The notes below the pieces were generated by a model, which did not search any database, was not told where the DNA came from, and saw nothing but the letters and a program-made list of their open reading frames with translations. DNA of 49,302 nucleotides. Source: an uncultured Collinsella sp. (GTDB lineage: Bacteria; Actinomycetota; Coriobacteriia; Coriobacteriales; Coriobacteriaceae). Location: the NCBI GenBank assembly GCA_900544115.1, contig UQTW01000017.1:1-49302 (forward strand), written 5' to 3'. The position numbers were made by a program, and so were the translations under genes. This document shows positions 9,063 to 18,113 of this stretch, piece after piece; position 1 is the stretch's first letter; the number at the start of each line of letters is the position of its first letter.

Positions 9063-10217
9063 CTAGAAGCTACCGCGCTTCAGGAAGTCGGGAAGCTCGA
9101 ACTGGTCGTTGCCAAAGTTGGGCAGCTCGGTACCACCGACGTTGCGGGTCGGAGCTGCCTGAGCCGGGCTGGCAGCCGGGGCGGTGCGCTGCGGCTCAGC
9201 GGAGGCAGCGGCCTTGCTCTGAGACTGCTGAGCAGCAAAGAGCTCATCCTGACGGTTGACGTTGGAGTCGGAGAAGCCCGTAGCGATGACGGTGATACGC
9301 ACCTGATCGCCCAGGGACTCGTCGACAACGGTACCGAAGATGATGTTGGCCTCGGGGTCGACGGCGTTGGCGACAACGTCGGCGGCGTCGCTGATCTCCT
9401 GGATGCCCAGGTCCTTGGAACCGGCGATGGAGAGCAGCACGCGCGTGGCACCATCGATGGAGCTCTCGAGCAGCGGGCTGGAGATGGCCTGCTGGGCAGC
9501 GTCGACGGCACGAGTATCCCCAGAAGAGGTACCGATACCCATCATGGCGGTACCGGCCTGCTTCATGATGGTCTTAACATCGGCGAAGTCCAGGTTGATG
9601 ATACCGGGGACGGTGATGAGGTCGGTGATGCCCTGGGTGCCCTGGGAAAGGACGCCATCGGCAATCGCGAAGGCCTCGAGCATGGTGGTCTTCTTCTCGG
9701 CGATGTCGAGCAGCTTATCGTTAGGAATGACGATCATGGTGTCGACGCAATCGGAGAGGGTCTTGATGCCCTCCTCGGCGCTCTTCTTACGCTTGCGGCC
9801 CTCGAAGGTGAAGGGCTTGGTCACGACGGCGACGGTCAGTGCGCCGACCTCGTTCATCGCGATATCGGCAACGATGGGAGCAGCGCCGGTACCGGTGCCG
9901 CCGCCCTCGCCGCAGGTGATAAACACCATGTCGGCGCCAGCGAGCGCCTCGGCGATGTCGTCGCGGGACTCATCGGCAGCCTTGCGGCCAACCTCGGGAT
10001 TGGCGCCGGCGCCCAGGCCGCGGGTAAGGTCGGTGCCGATGTGCACCTTGATATCGGCATCAGAGATCGCGAGTGCCTGAGCATCGGTGTTGATGGCAAC
10101 AAACTCGACGCCGCGGATGCCCTCTTCGATCATTCGATTGACCGCGTTGGTACCGCCGCCGCCGACGCCGACCACCTTAATGACGGCAAGGTAGTTGTTG
10201 ATCTCTGTCTCGTGCAT
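9063..10217 (-). CDS. ftsZ: Cell division GTPase FtsZ
   Basis: The 384-residue tubulin homologue that forms the Z-ring. The N-terminal nucleotide-binding loop VGVGGGGTNAVNRM (about 17-30), the tubulin signature GGGTGTG (105-111), and the T7 synergy loop NLDFADVKTIM are intact. A variable Gln/Ala/Pro linker (about 320-365) leads to the conserved C-terminal tail ELPDFLKRGSF, which binds SepF and other partners. The ATG at 10217 follows GGAGG; a longer frame beginning 30 bases upstream is rejected. It is last in the dcw cluster and has its own 199-bp leader. Confidence 0.97.
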   Translation of the reverse strand: MHETEINNYLAVIKVVGVGGGGTNAVNRMIEEGIRGVEFVAINTDAQALAISDADIKVHIGTDLTRGLGAGANPEVGRKAADESRDDIAEALAGADMVFITCGEGGGTGTGAAPIVADIAMNEVGALTVAVVTKPFTFEGRKRKKSAEEGIKTLSDCVDTMIVIPNDKLLDIAEKKTTMLEAFAIADGVLSQGTQGITDLITVPGIINLDFADVKTIMKQAGTAMMGIGTSSGDTRAVDAAQQAISSPLLESSIDGATRVLLSIAGSKDLGIQEISDAADVVANAVDPEANIIFGTVVDESLGDQVRITVIATGFSDSNVNRQDELFAAQQSQSKAAASAEPQRTAPAASPAQAAPTRNVGGTELPNFGNDQFELPDFLKRGSF

Positions 10218-10416
10218 GTCGGTCCTCCGAACAAAGGTTATAGCCATAGCATGGGTCGACCCCTGCGCACATTAACCTTCAGGTTGAAAGTAAATGCAAA
10301 GGTAAACCGTATTATGTTTGCACATTATGAACGTATCAGTCAAATAATTGACCGTGAAAACCAAACAAACCAGATAAACGGCGTGGTATGGCCCCTCAAC
10401 AAAGCATCAACCAGCG
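10218..10416 (-). promoter_or_regulatory. ftsZ leader with AACCTTCAGGTTGA element
   Basis: A 199-bp gap between ftsQ and ftsZ that is more AT-rich than the cluster. It contains AACCTTCAGGTTGA (10274-10287), a near-palindrome matching 13 of 14 bases of an element upstream of mraZ (24797-24810). On the minus strand TTGCAT, 17 bases and GTTAAT make a weak candidate promoter spanning this element. An independent ftsZ promoter is common and is likely here. Confidence 0.45.
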
Positions 10417-11673
10417 CTACGAGGTCGGAGCATTCCTAAATGTGTAGTTGCCCGGAGAGCGCACATTGATATACGTTACGCCCTCTACCTGCGAAAGCAA
10501 CTTGGTGACTACGCGTTCCTTCTTGGCGATATCGTCCGAATCGCCCAGCGACACCTCAATGCCGTTATTGAGGTTTGCCGAGATGGCTTCGACCGAAGGC
10601 GTGGAAATATCCTTGACTTGTCCCAAGAACTCGCTCGAAAAACCACGCACATAATCCAGGCCGGCCTTAACGGCTTTGGAGTTCACCGCCTGGCCGGAAA
10701 CCGGAGCGACATCCGCCGAGACATCAGTCAATAACACCGCGCCATAATGCTTGGCGAGCGCCAGCGCGGCATCGATTCCGGTCAAGGTATTTGAGCCCTG
10801 CCCTGTCGTGATGACGTTGCCCTGGTCGTCCACTTCGACCGACGTCGACAGCGGGGCGATCCAGGTGTCATCGTCTCCGATAGCCCAGGCAAGGTCGTCG
10901 GAGCTGATATACGCAATGGCGATAACTTTACGCTCCGTCGGCGTGATGATAAGCGTATGGGGAAACTGGCGCTGGACATCCACGCCCGAAACCCACGGGT
11001 TCTGCTTGAGATCCTCGGTAATCTGGTCGGGATCGACGTTAAAAAGCGACGTTCCCTCGGGCAAGTCGATCAGCTGGATAGCATCGTGCTTCGTCACATG
11101 CTCGCTGCCTTGAATCTGAATATCAGTGGCAGTAAACAGTCCAGAGTTGATCACCACGATGGCAACGACGACGAGCACGGCCAAGACGGCCAGAACGCCG
11201 CCCACGATTTTGCCTTTGCCTGTAACGACAGAAGCGGCATCTGATGTTTTATTTGCCATCGCTCCAAGTGAAGATAACGGGTTGAAACCTTTTTTACTCG
11301 AAGGCTTCTTGGCGGTAGCCGGCACCGATGTCAGCGAGCGCGGTTTCGATGCGCCCAGCGTGAGACCTGGACGCGCCGCTTTAGTTCCCGTCGAGGGCTT
11401 GGGAGCTGCCATGGGACGGGCAGGCTTGGCGCCCATAACAGGCTTTGACGTCACCGAGGGACGCGAGGACTTTTTTGCGGCCGGACGATTACCGAGCTGC
11501 GAGCCGACGACCGGACGACTGGTCTGTCGAGCATGCCTGACAGACTTAGAGTGCGCGACGGTATTGCGTTGAGGTTTGGCAGGCGCGCCGGAACGCCCTC
11601 CGGCGCGGCGGAAGGTGGGTTTCGATGCTCTAGAAGCCGAGGAATTTAACTTCCGGTCTGAGCTCGATGCCAT
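10417..11673 (-). CDS. ftsQ: Cell division protein FtsQ/DivIB
   Basis: A 418-residue bitopic membrane protein of the divisome core (FtsQLB). It has a long basic, Ser/Pro/Lys-rich cytoplasmic tail (about 1-145), one membrane helix (about 158-178, GVLAVLAVLVVVAIVVINSG), the POTRA domain (FTATDIQIQGSEHVTKHDAI onward) and the beta domain (TLIITPTERKVIAIAY). The cytoplasmic tail is much longer than the usual 20-100 residues. The start has GGGAGG upstream and lies inside murB, overlapping it by 44 bases. Confidence 0.9.
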   Translation of the reverse strand: MASSSDRKLNSSASRASKPTFRRAGGRSGAPAKPQRNTVAHSKSVRHARQTSRPVVGSQLGNRPAAKKSSRPSVTSKPVMGAKPARPMAAPKPSTGTKAARPGLTLGASKPRSLTSVPATAKKPSSKKGFNPLSSLGAMANKTSDAASVVTGKGKIVGGVLAVLAVLVVVAIVVINSGLFTATDIQIQGSEHVTKHDAIQLIDLPEGTSLFNVDPDQITEDLKQNPWVSGVDVQRQFPHTLIITPTERKVIAIAYISSDDLAWAIGDDDTWIAPLSTSVEVDDQGNVITTGQGSNTLTGIDAALALAKHYGAVLLTDVSADVAPVSGQAVNSKAVKAGLDYVRGFSSEFLGQVKDISTPSVEAISANLNNGIEVSLGDSDDIAKKERVVTKLLSQVEGVTYINVRSPGNYTFRNAPTS

Positions 11674-12541
11674 ACGCCTCCCTCACCTTTCCGTGCACAT
11701 GTCTGATAACCGCGGCAACGTCATCGGCCGTGGCAGTTCCGTTATTAACGATAAAATTAGCGTGAACGGGCGAAACTTCCGCGCCGCCAATCGAAAAACC
11801 CTTTAATCCACAATCCTCGATAAGCTTGCCCACACTCGCATCGGGCGGGTTGCGAAAGACAGACCCGCAGGATGCGCGACCCATGGGCTGCGTACGCTTG
11901 CGCCTTGTAAGGTACCGCTCCATGCGCTCGCGAATGTCGGCCTTGGGCGCCGGTTTAAGCTTGAGCACGCACTCGAGGATGATCTCATTGCGGGGAAGGC
12001 TACATTCGCGGTAGCCCCAAGAGATCTCGGACCCCGCATAATGCTTGATACCGGATGCCGGGTCAAACGTTACGACATCCTCAACCAGCGAGCCAATCCA
12101 CTCGGTCCGCGTGCCGGCATTCATAGATATCGCACCGCCGACCGAACCAGGAATGCCAACGGCAAACTCAAGGCCCGAGAGGCTACGCGACAGGGCATCG
12201 TTGACCAGGCGCGCAAACATCACGCCCGCACCGACCGTCAGCGTACAACCGTCATCGGCAACAACCGTGCGCTGGAACTCACGTCCGAGCGAAATGACGG
12301 CACCGCGATAACCGCCATCGGCAACCAGCAGATTGGAGCCCTTGCCGATGATGACCCACGGCACCTGCTCGCGATCGAGCACCGCCACGGCGCGGCGGAG
12401 GGCATGATAGCTATGGCACGTCACAAAGAGGTCGGCCTTGCCGCCGATACGATAGCTCGTATGACGCGCAAGGCGCTCGTCCTCGATCACATCCGTGTCG
12501 ATCATGCCCGAGAGCGCCATGACGGCGTTAAACAGACCCAT
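11630..12541 (-). CDS. murB: UDP-N-acetylenolpyruvoylglucosamine reductase MurB
   Basis: A 303-residue FAD enzyme that reduces UDP-GlcNAc-enolpyruvate to UDP-MurNAc with NADPH. The FAD-binding region has HTSYRIGGKADL and VIGKGSNLLV (about 60-75), followed by GVMFARLVNDAL and the SGLEFAVGIPGSVGGAISMN motif. GRASCGSVFRNP carries the catalytic serine (CGSVF), and a catalytic Glu is expected near the C-terminus. It looks like a type IIa (Gram-positive) MurB. It is six bases after murC, and its end overlaps the ftsQ start. Confidence 0.96.
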   Translation of the reverse strand: MGLFNAVMALSGMIDTDVIEDERLARHTSYRIGGKADLFVTCHSYHALRRAVAVLDREQVPWVIIGKGSNLLVADGGYRGAVISLGREFQRTVVADDGCTLTVGAGVMFARLVNDALSRSLSGLEFAVGIPGSVGGAISMNAGTRTEWIGSLVEDVVTFDPASGIKHYAGSEISWGYRECSLPRNEIILECVLKLKPAPKADIRERMERYLTRRKRTQPMGRASCGSVFRNPPDASVGKLIEDCGLKGFSIGGAEVSPVHANFIVNNGTATADDVAAVIRHVHGKVREAYGIELRPEVKFLGF

Positions 12542-12546
12542 TAGAC

Positions 12547-13965
12547 TTAAGCGTCTTTCTTGGCAGTCAGATACTCAATGAACTCGGGACCGACGGTCGT
12601 AACGTCGCCGGCACCCATGGTGAGCAGCAGGTCGCCCTCGCCCACCATCTGCTCGAGCTCCTGATTGAGCTCAAGACGGCTGGAGCAGTACACGACCTCC
12701 TTGCCAGGATGCTTGGCGCGCACGGTATCGGCGAGCATCTTAGAGGTGACACCCGGAATGGGCATCTCGCCAGCCGAGAACACATCAATCAGCAGCAGTT
12801 TATCGGCATTGGCAAATGCATCGGCAAAGTCCTCGCACAGGGCCTGCAGGCGCGAATAGCGGTGCGGCTGGAACACGACGTCGACGTGCTTGTAACCCAG
12901 CGACGAAGCGGCAGCAAGCGTCGCCTTGATCTCGGTGGGGTGATGGCCGTAATCATCGACCACGGTGATGCCATTGATATCGCCCACGTGGGTAAAGCGA
13001 CGGCGGACGCCCTCAAAGCTCGAGAGCGCCTTGGCGGCGGCGTCGATGTCAAGGCCCAGGACATGGGCGACGGTGAGCACCGCCGTGGCGTTGAGCATGT
13101 TGTGGCGACCGGGATTGCTCTTGATCTCCACAGCGCGCTCAGTGCCGTCCTCAAAGCGAACGATAAAGTCACTCTGGATGCCCTTGACATCCGGGTGCAT
13201 GCAGACGATGTCGTTGCTCTCGGCAAAGCCGTAGGAAAGCACGTGACGGCCCGTCGACTTGGCGAGCTCGACCAGATGCGGGTCCTCACCGCAGACGATG
13301 ACGGTGCCGTCCTCGCCCACCAGGCTCATGAATTTGGCGAAAGTTGCCTCGATCTCCTCGATACCCGAGTAGTGATCGAGGTGGTCGGCCTCGACGTTGG
13401 TCACAATGACTACGTTGGGGTTCAGGAACAGGAAGGAGCTGTCGGACTCGTCGGCCTCGGCGACAAAGTAGTCGCCCGAGCCGTTCTTGCCGTTCGTGTC
13501 ATAGCCCTCGACGATGCCACCGATCAGGAAGCTCGGATCCAGACCCATGCGGTCGAGCATGGTGGCACACATCGAAGACGTGGTGGTCTTGCCATGCGTG
13601 CCGGCAACAGCGACGGTGGTGTAGCCGTGACCCAAAGCAGAGAGCATCTTGGCACGGGGCCACACGGGAATACCAAGCTCGCGAGCGCGCACGAGTTCAG
13701 GGTTGGACTCCGGAATAGCGGTGGAGACAACAACCACGTCGGGCTTGACCTCGTCGATCGTGGCGGCCTCATGGCCCACATGCACCTTCACACCAGCGCG
13801 GGTAAGCTGGCGGATATAACGTGACGTCTTAAGGTCGGAGCCGGTAACGGCATAACCGCGCTCGTGCAGAACGAGGGCGATGCCGCTCATGCCGGCGCCG
13901 CCGATACCGATAAAGTGGGCGCTCTTAAACTCGGGCGCGGAGGTTGCAGTCTGGGAATCAGCCAT
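12547..13965 (-). CDS. murC: UDP-N-acetylmuramate--L-alanine ligase MurC
   Basis: A 472-residue ATP-dependent ligase that adds the first L-alanine to UDP-MurNAc. The N-terminal Rossmann motif HFIGIGGAGMSGIALVL, the Mur ligase P-loop GTHGKTTTSSM, the EADESDSSF segment and the C-terminal DDYGHHPTEIKATL and QPHRYSR motifs typical of MurC are all present. The ATG at 13965 is chosen; AAGGAG lies 11 bases upstream. A GTG nine codons earlier is possible. It follows murG after a 97-bp gap. Confidence 0.96.
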   Translation of the reverse strand: MADSQTATSAPEFKSAHFIGIGGAGMSGIALVLHERGYAVTGSDLKTSRYIRQLTRAGVKVHVGHEAATIDEVKPDVVVVSTAIPESNPELVRARELGIPVWPRAKMLSALGHGYTTVAVAGTHGKTTTSSMCATMLDRMGLDPSFLIGGIVEGYDTNGKNGSGDYFVAEADESDSSFLFLNPNVVIVTNVEADHLDHYSGIEEIEATFAKFMSLVGEDGTVIVCGEDPHLVELAKSTGRHVLSYGFAESNDIVCMHPDVKGIQSDFIVRFEDGTERAVEIKSNPGRHNMLNATAVLTVAHVLGLDIDAAAKALSSFEGVRRRFTHVGDINGITVVDDYGHHPTEIKATLAAASSLGYKHVDVVFQPHRYSRLQALCEDFADAFANADKLLLIDVFSAGEMPIPGVTSKMLADTVRAKHPGKEVVYCSSRLELNQELEQMVGEGDLLLTMGAGDVTTVGPEFIEYLTAKKDA

Positions 13966-14062
13966 GTGCTCGTGTACTCCTTGCGTAAACACTGCCTGTA
14001 ACCCGTTAACTGTACCGCACCTACCGCATCAGCGCGAGGGCGACCGAAGATATCCCGTCTAA

Positions 14063-15178
14063 CTAACGCAAACCCTCTACTGCATCCGCCAGAAGAGCGG
14101 CGGCTCTATCCTGAGCCAGACCACGCGCCGCCTGACGCATGGCGTCGCGCGCCGCCGCGTCATCGACCAGGTGCAGCAGCTCATCGGCAAAGGCAGAACC
14201 GTCGATATCGGCATCGGCGCAGAGCACGCCGGCCCCGGCGTCGACCAGATAACGGGCATTGGTGGTTTGGTGGTCGGCCGTCGCATGCGGGTACGGCACG
14301 AGCACCGAAGGCACGGCGAGCGCAGCGATCTCGGCCACGCTCGATGCTCCCGAACGCGATAGCACCAAATCGGCAGCAGCCAGCATGTCGCCCATGTTGT
14401 CGATGTAAGGCTGGACGCGGTAACGCTTCGCCTCCTCGAGCGTCAGCGCCAAAGCGCGCTCGGTCTCCTCAAAGCCGTCGGCACCCGTCGAATGCAACAC
14501 ATAGAGGTTCTTGCGCGAAAGCAGCTCGTTTTTGAGCGAAGCCACGCGCTCGTTGAGGTGCTGGGCGCCAAGTGAACCGCCAAAGACGAGCAGCAGCGTA
14601 GCGTCCTCGGGAACGCCAAGTGCCTTGCGGCCGCGAGCGCGATCGCCCTCGATCACCGAGCGACGTACGGGGTTGCCGGTCATGAGCACGTGGTCAGGGT
14701 CACCTTCGCGCTCAAAGACCGAACGCGCTGCCGGCACCGAGATGCACACGCGAGCGGCGTGGGAGTTCATCATCTTGTTGGCCAGGCCCGGAACAGAGTT
14801 CTGCTCATGCAGCAGATACGGAACGCCTGCGCCCTTGCACCACCCCAGCAACGGAACCTCGACATAGGCACCAAAACCGATGGCGGCATCGGGCTTGCCG
14901 ACCTTTGAGAAATGACTGGCGAGCGCACGCTTGGCCTTGTTGACACGCCACAGCGAGGTCAGCGCCGTCCAAGGACGGGAGCGGTCGAAGCCCGTAACCG
15001 TAATGGGCACAAAATCAAACCCAGCCTCGGGGACCAGACGACCCTCGAGCTTGCGCGACTGGCCCACGAACACAACGTGGTGGCCACGGTCACGCAGCTC
15101 TTCGGCCAAGGCGAGCGCGGGGTTGATATGCCCTGCCGTGCCGCCGGCTGCAATAGCAACGGTCATCTTATCGGTCAT
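14063..15178 (-). CDS. murG: Undecaprenyl-PP-MurNAc-pentapeptide GlcNAc transferase MurG
   Basis: A 371-residue GT28 glycosyltransferase that converts lipid I to lipid II on the inner membrane face. The N-terminal glycine loop IAAGGTAGHINPALALAEEL, the LHEQNSVPGLANK region, LVFGGSLGAQHLNE and the UDP-sugar site LSRSGASSVAEIAALAVPSV, then LVPYPHATADHQTTNA, match MurG throughout. The ATG at 15178 has AAGGGA upstream and overlaps the end of ftsW by 11 bases, indicating coupling. Confidence 0.96.
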   Translation of the reverse strand: MTDKMTVAIAAGGTAGHINPALALAEELRDRGHHVVFVGQSRKLEGRLVPEAGFDFVPITVTGFDRSRPWTALTSLWRVNKAKRALASHFSKVGKPDAAIGFGAYVEVPLLGWCKGAGVPYLLHEQNSVPGLANKMMNSHAARVCISVPAARSVFEREGDPDHVLMTGNPVRRSVIEGDRARGRKALGVPEDATLLLVFGGSLGAQHLNERVASLKNELLSRKNLYVLHSTGADGFEETERALALTLEEAKRYRVQPYIDNMGDMLAAADLVLSRSGASSVAEIAALAVPSVLVPYPHATADHQTTNARYLVDAGAGVLCADADIDGSAFADELLHLVDDAAARDAMRQAARGLAQDRAAALLADAVEGLR

Positions 15179-16694
15179 GGTAGTCCCTTCGTACACGCGG
15201 TCCCTGGTCGTCGGTGCGCAAACGCGCCGACGGGTCCGAGTTCAAATCGATTCGATTATATCCGCCGCCCGCATTGCGAGGAGTTGGGCGCTGCGGACGA
15301 CCTTGCGGCGCCGTTCGCTGACGCGGACGGGCTGCCGGCTCGGTCGCAGAGCCATCCAGAACGGTAAAGCCGTTACGCGAAGACCGCTCGCCGCGCACGT
15401 GGGGCACGCCGGCGGTACTCTCATCCATAACGGCAAAGCTCTCGCGGCGACGGTCGTACTCATCGCGACGGGCGCTCTCGTACGAAACGCGTAGGATCAG
15501 ACCGGCAAGCATAAGCGACACAATAATCGACGAGCCGCCGTAGCTAATAAACGGCAGCGGCTTGCCCGTCATGGGAAACACATTGAGAATGCCCAGCGCG
15601 TTGATCAAAAACTGCACCGCAAGTATGACCGCGGAACCCGATGCCATAAGTGCTCCGCGACGGTCAGTCGCCTGCTCGGCAATGCGAAACGCCGAGTAGA
15701 TCAACATCGCAAACACCAAGAAGAACTGCACGGTTCCGATAAAGCCAACTTCCTCGCCGATAATAGCCAAGATGTAGTCGTTGTGCGCCTCGGGCAAATA
15801 CGAGTACTTCATGGTGGAGTTGCCGATACCACGGCCGAACAGTCCGCCCGAGGCAAACGCCATGATGGCAAGCGTGGCCTGATAGCCGTCACCATATTCG
15901 TCTGCCCAAGGATTCCAAGCAACCTGGACACGCGTCATACGATACGGCTCGGCGATAAGGGCAATCGCAATGACGGCGATGCCGGCAACGACCGTCCAAA
16001 CGATATATTTGGGGTCCAATCCCGCAAACAACGCCATGCATATGAGGGTCAACAAAATGATCAGAACGGTACCAAAATCGGGCTGAACAAAGATCAGGAA
16101 GAGCGAAATTCCCAGGTAGCCGCCCATCTTGCGAAGAAACTCGTTGATGTTGCCGCCGGGCGAAAAGATACGGTCGAGCATGATTGCCGAATACGCGATG
16201 GCGAACGGCTTTAAAAACTCAGACGGCTGGAACTGAATACCGGCGATGTTGAGCCAGCGCGTGGCGCCACGACTGCCGCTACCCATAAAAAACACCAGAA
16301 CCAGTAGCCCCATCATGCCCATGAGGAAGATCCTGAGCACGTCTTCCCCAAACCAACTGTCCGGCAAGACGCGCACGATGGCAACCATAGCCAGCACGCC
16401 AACTCCGGCAAACGCGGCCTGTCGAAACAGGAAAAACGTCGCCGAACCATTCTCGTGCAGCGCCTCGACCGAAGATGCCGAGTACACCATCAGCAAGCCG
16501 AAGCAAACCAAGCTAAACAGGCAGGCCATAAATATCAAACGGGGGCGCATGATGCGGGCGGGGACGCCGGCAATATAGCGCTCACTGAACGTCTGCCCGC
16601 CGCGTCCGGAACGCGGCGTGCTACGCAGCGAGGAAGCACGGTCCGAGTCGGGCCTCCTCATATCACTTCGGGGGCTCTCCTCTCTCACCGGCAA
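15168..16694 (-). CDS. ftsW: FtsW peptidoglycan glycosyltransferase (SEDS family)
   Basis: A polytopic SEDS protein that polymerises glycan strands at the septum with its cognate PBP (FtsI). About ten membrane segments lie between residues 50 and 410. RGATRWLNIAGIQFQPSEF is the SEDS motif, VQPDFGT carries the catalytic Asp, and GMPLPFISYGGSS-like NVFPMTGKPLPFISYGGSS is the C-terminal signature. The N-terminal tail (about 50 residues) and the Arg/Pro-rich C-terminal tail (about 410-508) make it roughly 100 residues longer than usual. The start is uncertain: TTG (16694), GTG (16688, preceded by AGGGG) or ATG (16661). Confidence 0.93.
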   Translation of the reverse strand: MPVREESPRSDMRRPDSDRASSLRSTPRSGRGGQTFSERYIAGVPARIMRPRLIFMACLFSLVCFGLLMVYSASSVEALHENGSATFFLFRQAAFAGVGVLAMVAIVRVLPDSWFGEDVLRIFLMGMMGLLVLVFFMGSGSRGATRWLNIAGIQFQPSEFLKPFAIAYSAIMLDRIFSPGGNINEFLRKMGGYLGISLFLIFVQPDFGTVLIILLTLICMALFAGLDPKYIVWTVVAGIAVIAIALIAEPYRMTRVQVAWNPWADEYGDGYQATLAIMAFASGGLFGRGIGNSTMKYSYLPEAHNDYILAIIGEEVGFIGTVQFFLVFAMLIYSAFRIAEQATDRRGALMASGSAVILAVQFLINALGILNVFPMTGKPLPFISYGGSSIIVSLMLAGLILRVSYESARRDEYDRRRESFAVMDESTAGVPHVRGERSSRNGFTVLDGSATEPAARPRQRTAPQGRPQRPTPRNAGGGYNRIDLNSDPSARLRTDDQGPRVRRDYHDR

Positions 16695-16697
16695 CCC

Positions 16698-18104
16698 CTA
16701 TTCCGTTTGCGATTTCGCTGCTGCGGCAAGCTGGGCAACGTAGTCCTTAAACACGCGACCGCGCTCCTCGTAGCCCGAGAACTCGTCAAACGAAGAGCAA
16801 GCGGGCGAAAGCAGAATCACGTCGCCGCGGCTCGAGAGCGAGCGGGCAACGTCAACGGCATCGCGCAGATCATCGGCCTGGGCGATATCCACGTCACCAT
16901 CGACATCGGCCTCGTCCATAGCGGCGGTAAAGCGCTCGCGCGCATCGCCAAAGCAAACGACCGAGCGCACGTTGTCCATAACGACGCGGGCAAAGTCCGC
17001 AAGCGGCGTACCCTTGTCGTGGCCGCCAAGCAGCAAAATCACATCGTCGTCGGGAAACGCCGTCAGGGCCTTTTCGACCGCATCGGTGTTCGTTGCCTTG
17101 GAATCGTTGACATAGCGCACGCCATCGATCTCGCCGCAGGGTTCCACGCGGTGTTCGAGCGGCTGGAACGATGCCAAACCGCGGCAAATGCCCTCGGGAT
17201 CGGCACCGACGGCCAGAGCAGCCGTGGCGGCACATAAAGCATTGATGACATTGTGATGGCCCGAGATCTTGAGCTCGGATGTGGCGACAAGCTGAGTCTC
17301 GACGCCCTTCAGGCGGACGACCATCTTGCCGTCGCGCACAAAGGCGGCGTCTGCACCCTCGGGCTCGTCAAAAGCGACCTTGCAGATGCGGCGACCCGGC
17401 GTATAGATGTACTCATCGAACTCATGGATGCCGGCATCCTCAACGTCGATAACCACGAGGTCGTCGTCGACCATATTCTCGAACAACTTGATCTTGGCAA
17501 GCGCATAGTTCTTGTGGCTCTTGTGCCAGCCCAGGTGGTCGGGCGTGATGTTGAGCAGCACCGCCACGCGAGGATGGAGCTCGGCGGTCGTAGCAATCTG
17601 ATAACTCGACAGCTCAGCCACAAGCCACTCATTGTGTGCGCGGCCGTCGATCTCGTTCACCGGCGGCTCACCGATATTGCCGACGGCCACGCTGGCTTCA
17701 CCGGCGGCCTTGAGCAGATAATCGGTCAGCGACGTGGTAGTTGTCTTGCCGTTGGTGCCCGTGATGGCGATCCAATTTTGGGGAGACAGGCGATAGGCAA
17801 ACTCGGGCTCGCCCATAATCTGAGCGGCATGCTCACGCCCGGCCTTAAAGAAAGCCGAGAACTCCGAGATTCCCGGGCATGTCACGCACACGTCATAGGC
17901 ACCCTCGACCTGCTCGGTGCCGTAGACAAACGACGCGCCCTGCGCCTCGAGCGCACGTGTGGCGTCATTGGGCTCGGAGGTACCGCCGCCATACACGGTC
18001 GTGGCGCTCACGCGCTCGGGGTGAGCCAACGCCCAACGGGCGACATCGAGACCGGATTTACCCTGCCCCAAAACAAGCAGGCTAAAGACATCAGCAAGAG
18101 GCAT
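16698..18104 (-). CDS. murD: UDP-N-acetylmuramoylalanine--D-glutamate ligase MurD
   Basis: A 468-residue ligase that adds D-glutamate to UDP-MurNAc-L-Ala. The N-terminal Rossmann-like region (LVLGQGKSGLDVARWAL), the P-loop ITGTNGKTTTTSLTDYLLKA, the VAELSSYQ motif, NITPDHLGWH and the C-terminal YVNDSKATNTDAVEKALTAF with LLLGGHDKGT are diagnostic for MurD. It sits 9 bases after mraY and three bases before ftsW. The ribosome site is weak, consistent with coupling to mraY. Confidence 0.96.
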   Translation of the reverse strand: MPLADVFSLLVLGQGKSGLDVARWALAHPERVSATTVYGGGTSEPNDATRALEAQGASFVYGTEQVEGAYDVCVTCPGISEFSAFFKAGREHAAQIMGEPEFAYRLSPQNWIAITGTNGKTTTTSLTDYLLKAAGEASVAVGNIGEPPVNEIDGRAHNEWLVAELSSYQIATTAELHPRVAVLLNITPDHLGWHKSHKNYALAKIKLFENMVDDDLVVIDVEDAGIHEFDEYIYTPGRRICKVAFDEPEGADAAFVRDGKMVVRLKGVETQLVATSELKISGHHNVINALCAATAALAVGADPEGICRGLASFQPLEHRVEPCGEIDGVRYVNDSKATNTDAVEKALTAFPDDDVILLLGGHDKGTPLADFARVVMDNVRSVVCFGDARERFTAAMDEADVDGDVDIAQADDLRDAVDVARSLSSRGDVILLSPACSSFDEFSGYEERGRVFKDYVAQLAAAAKSQTE

Positions 18105-18113
18105 GAAAGACCA

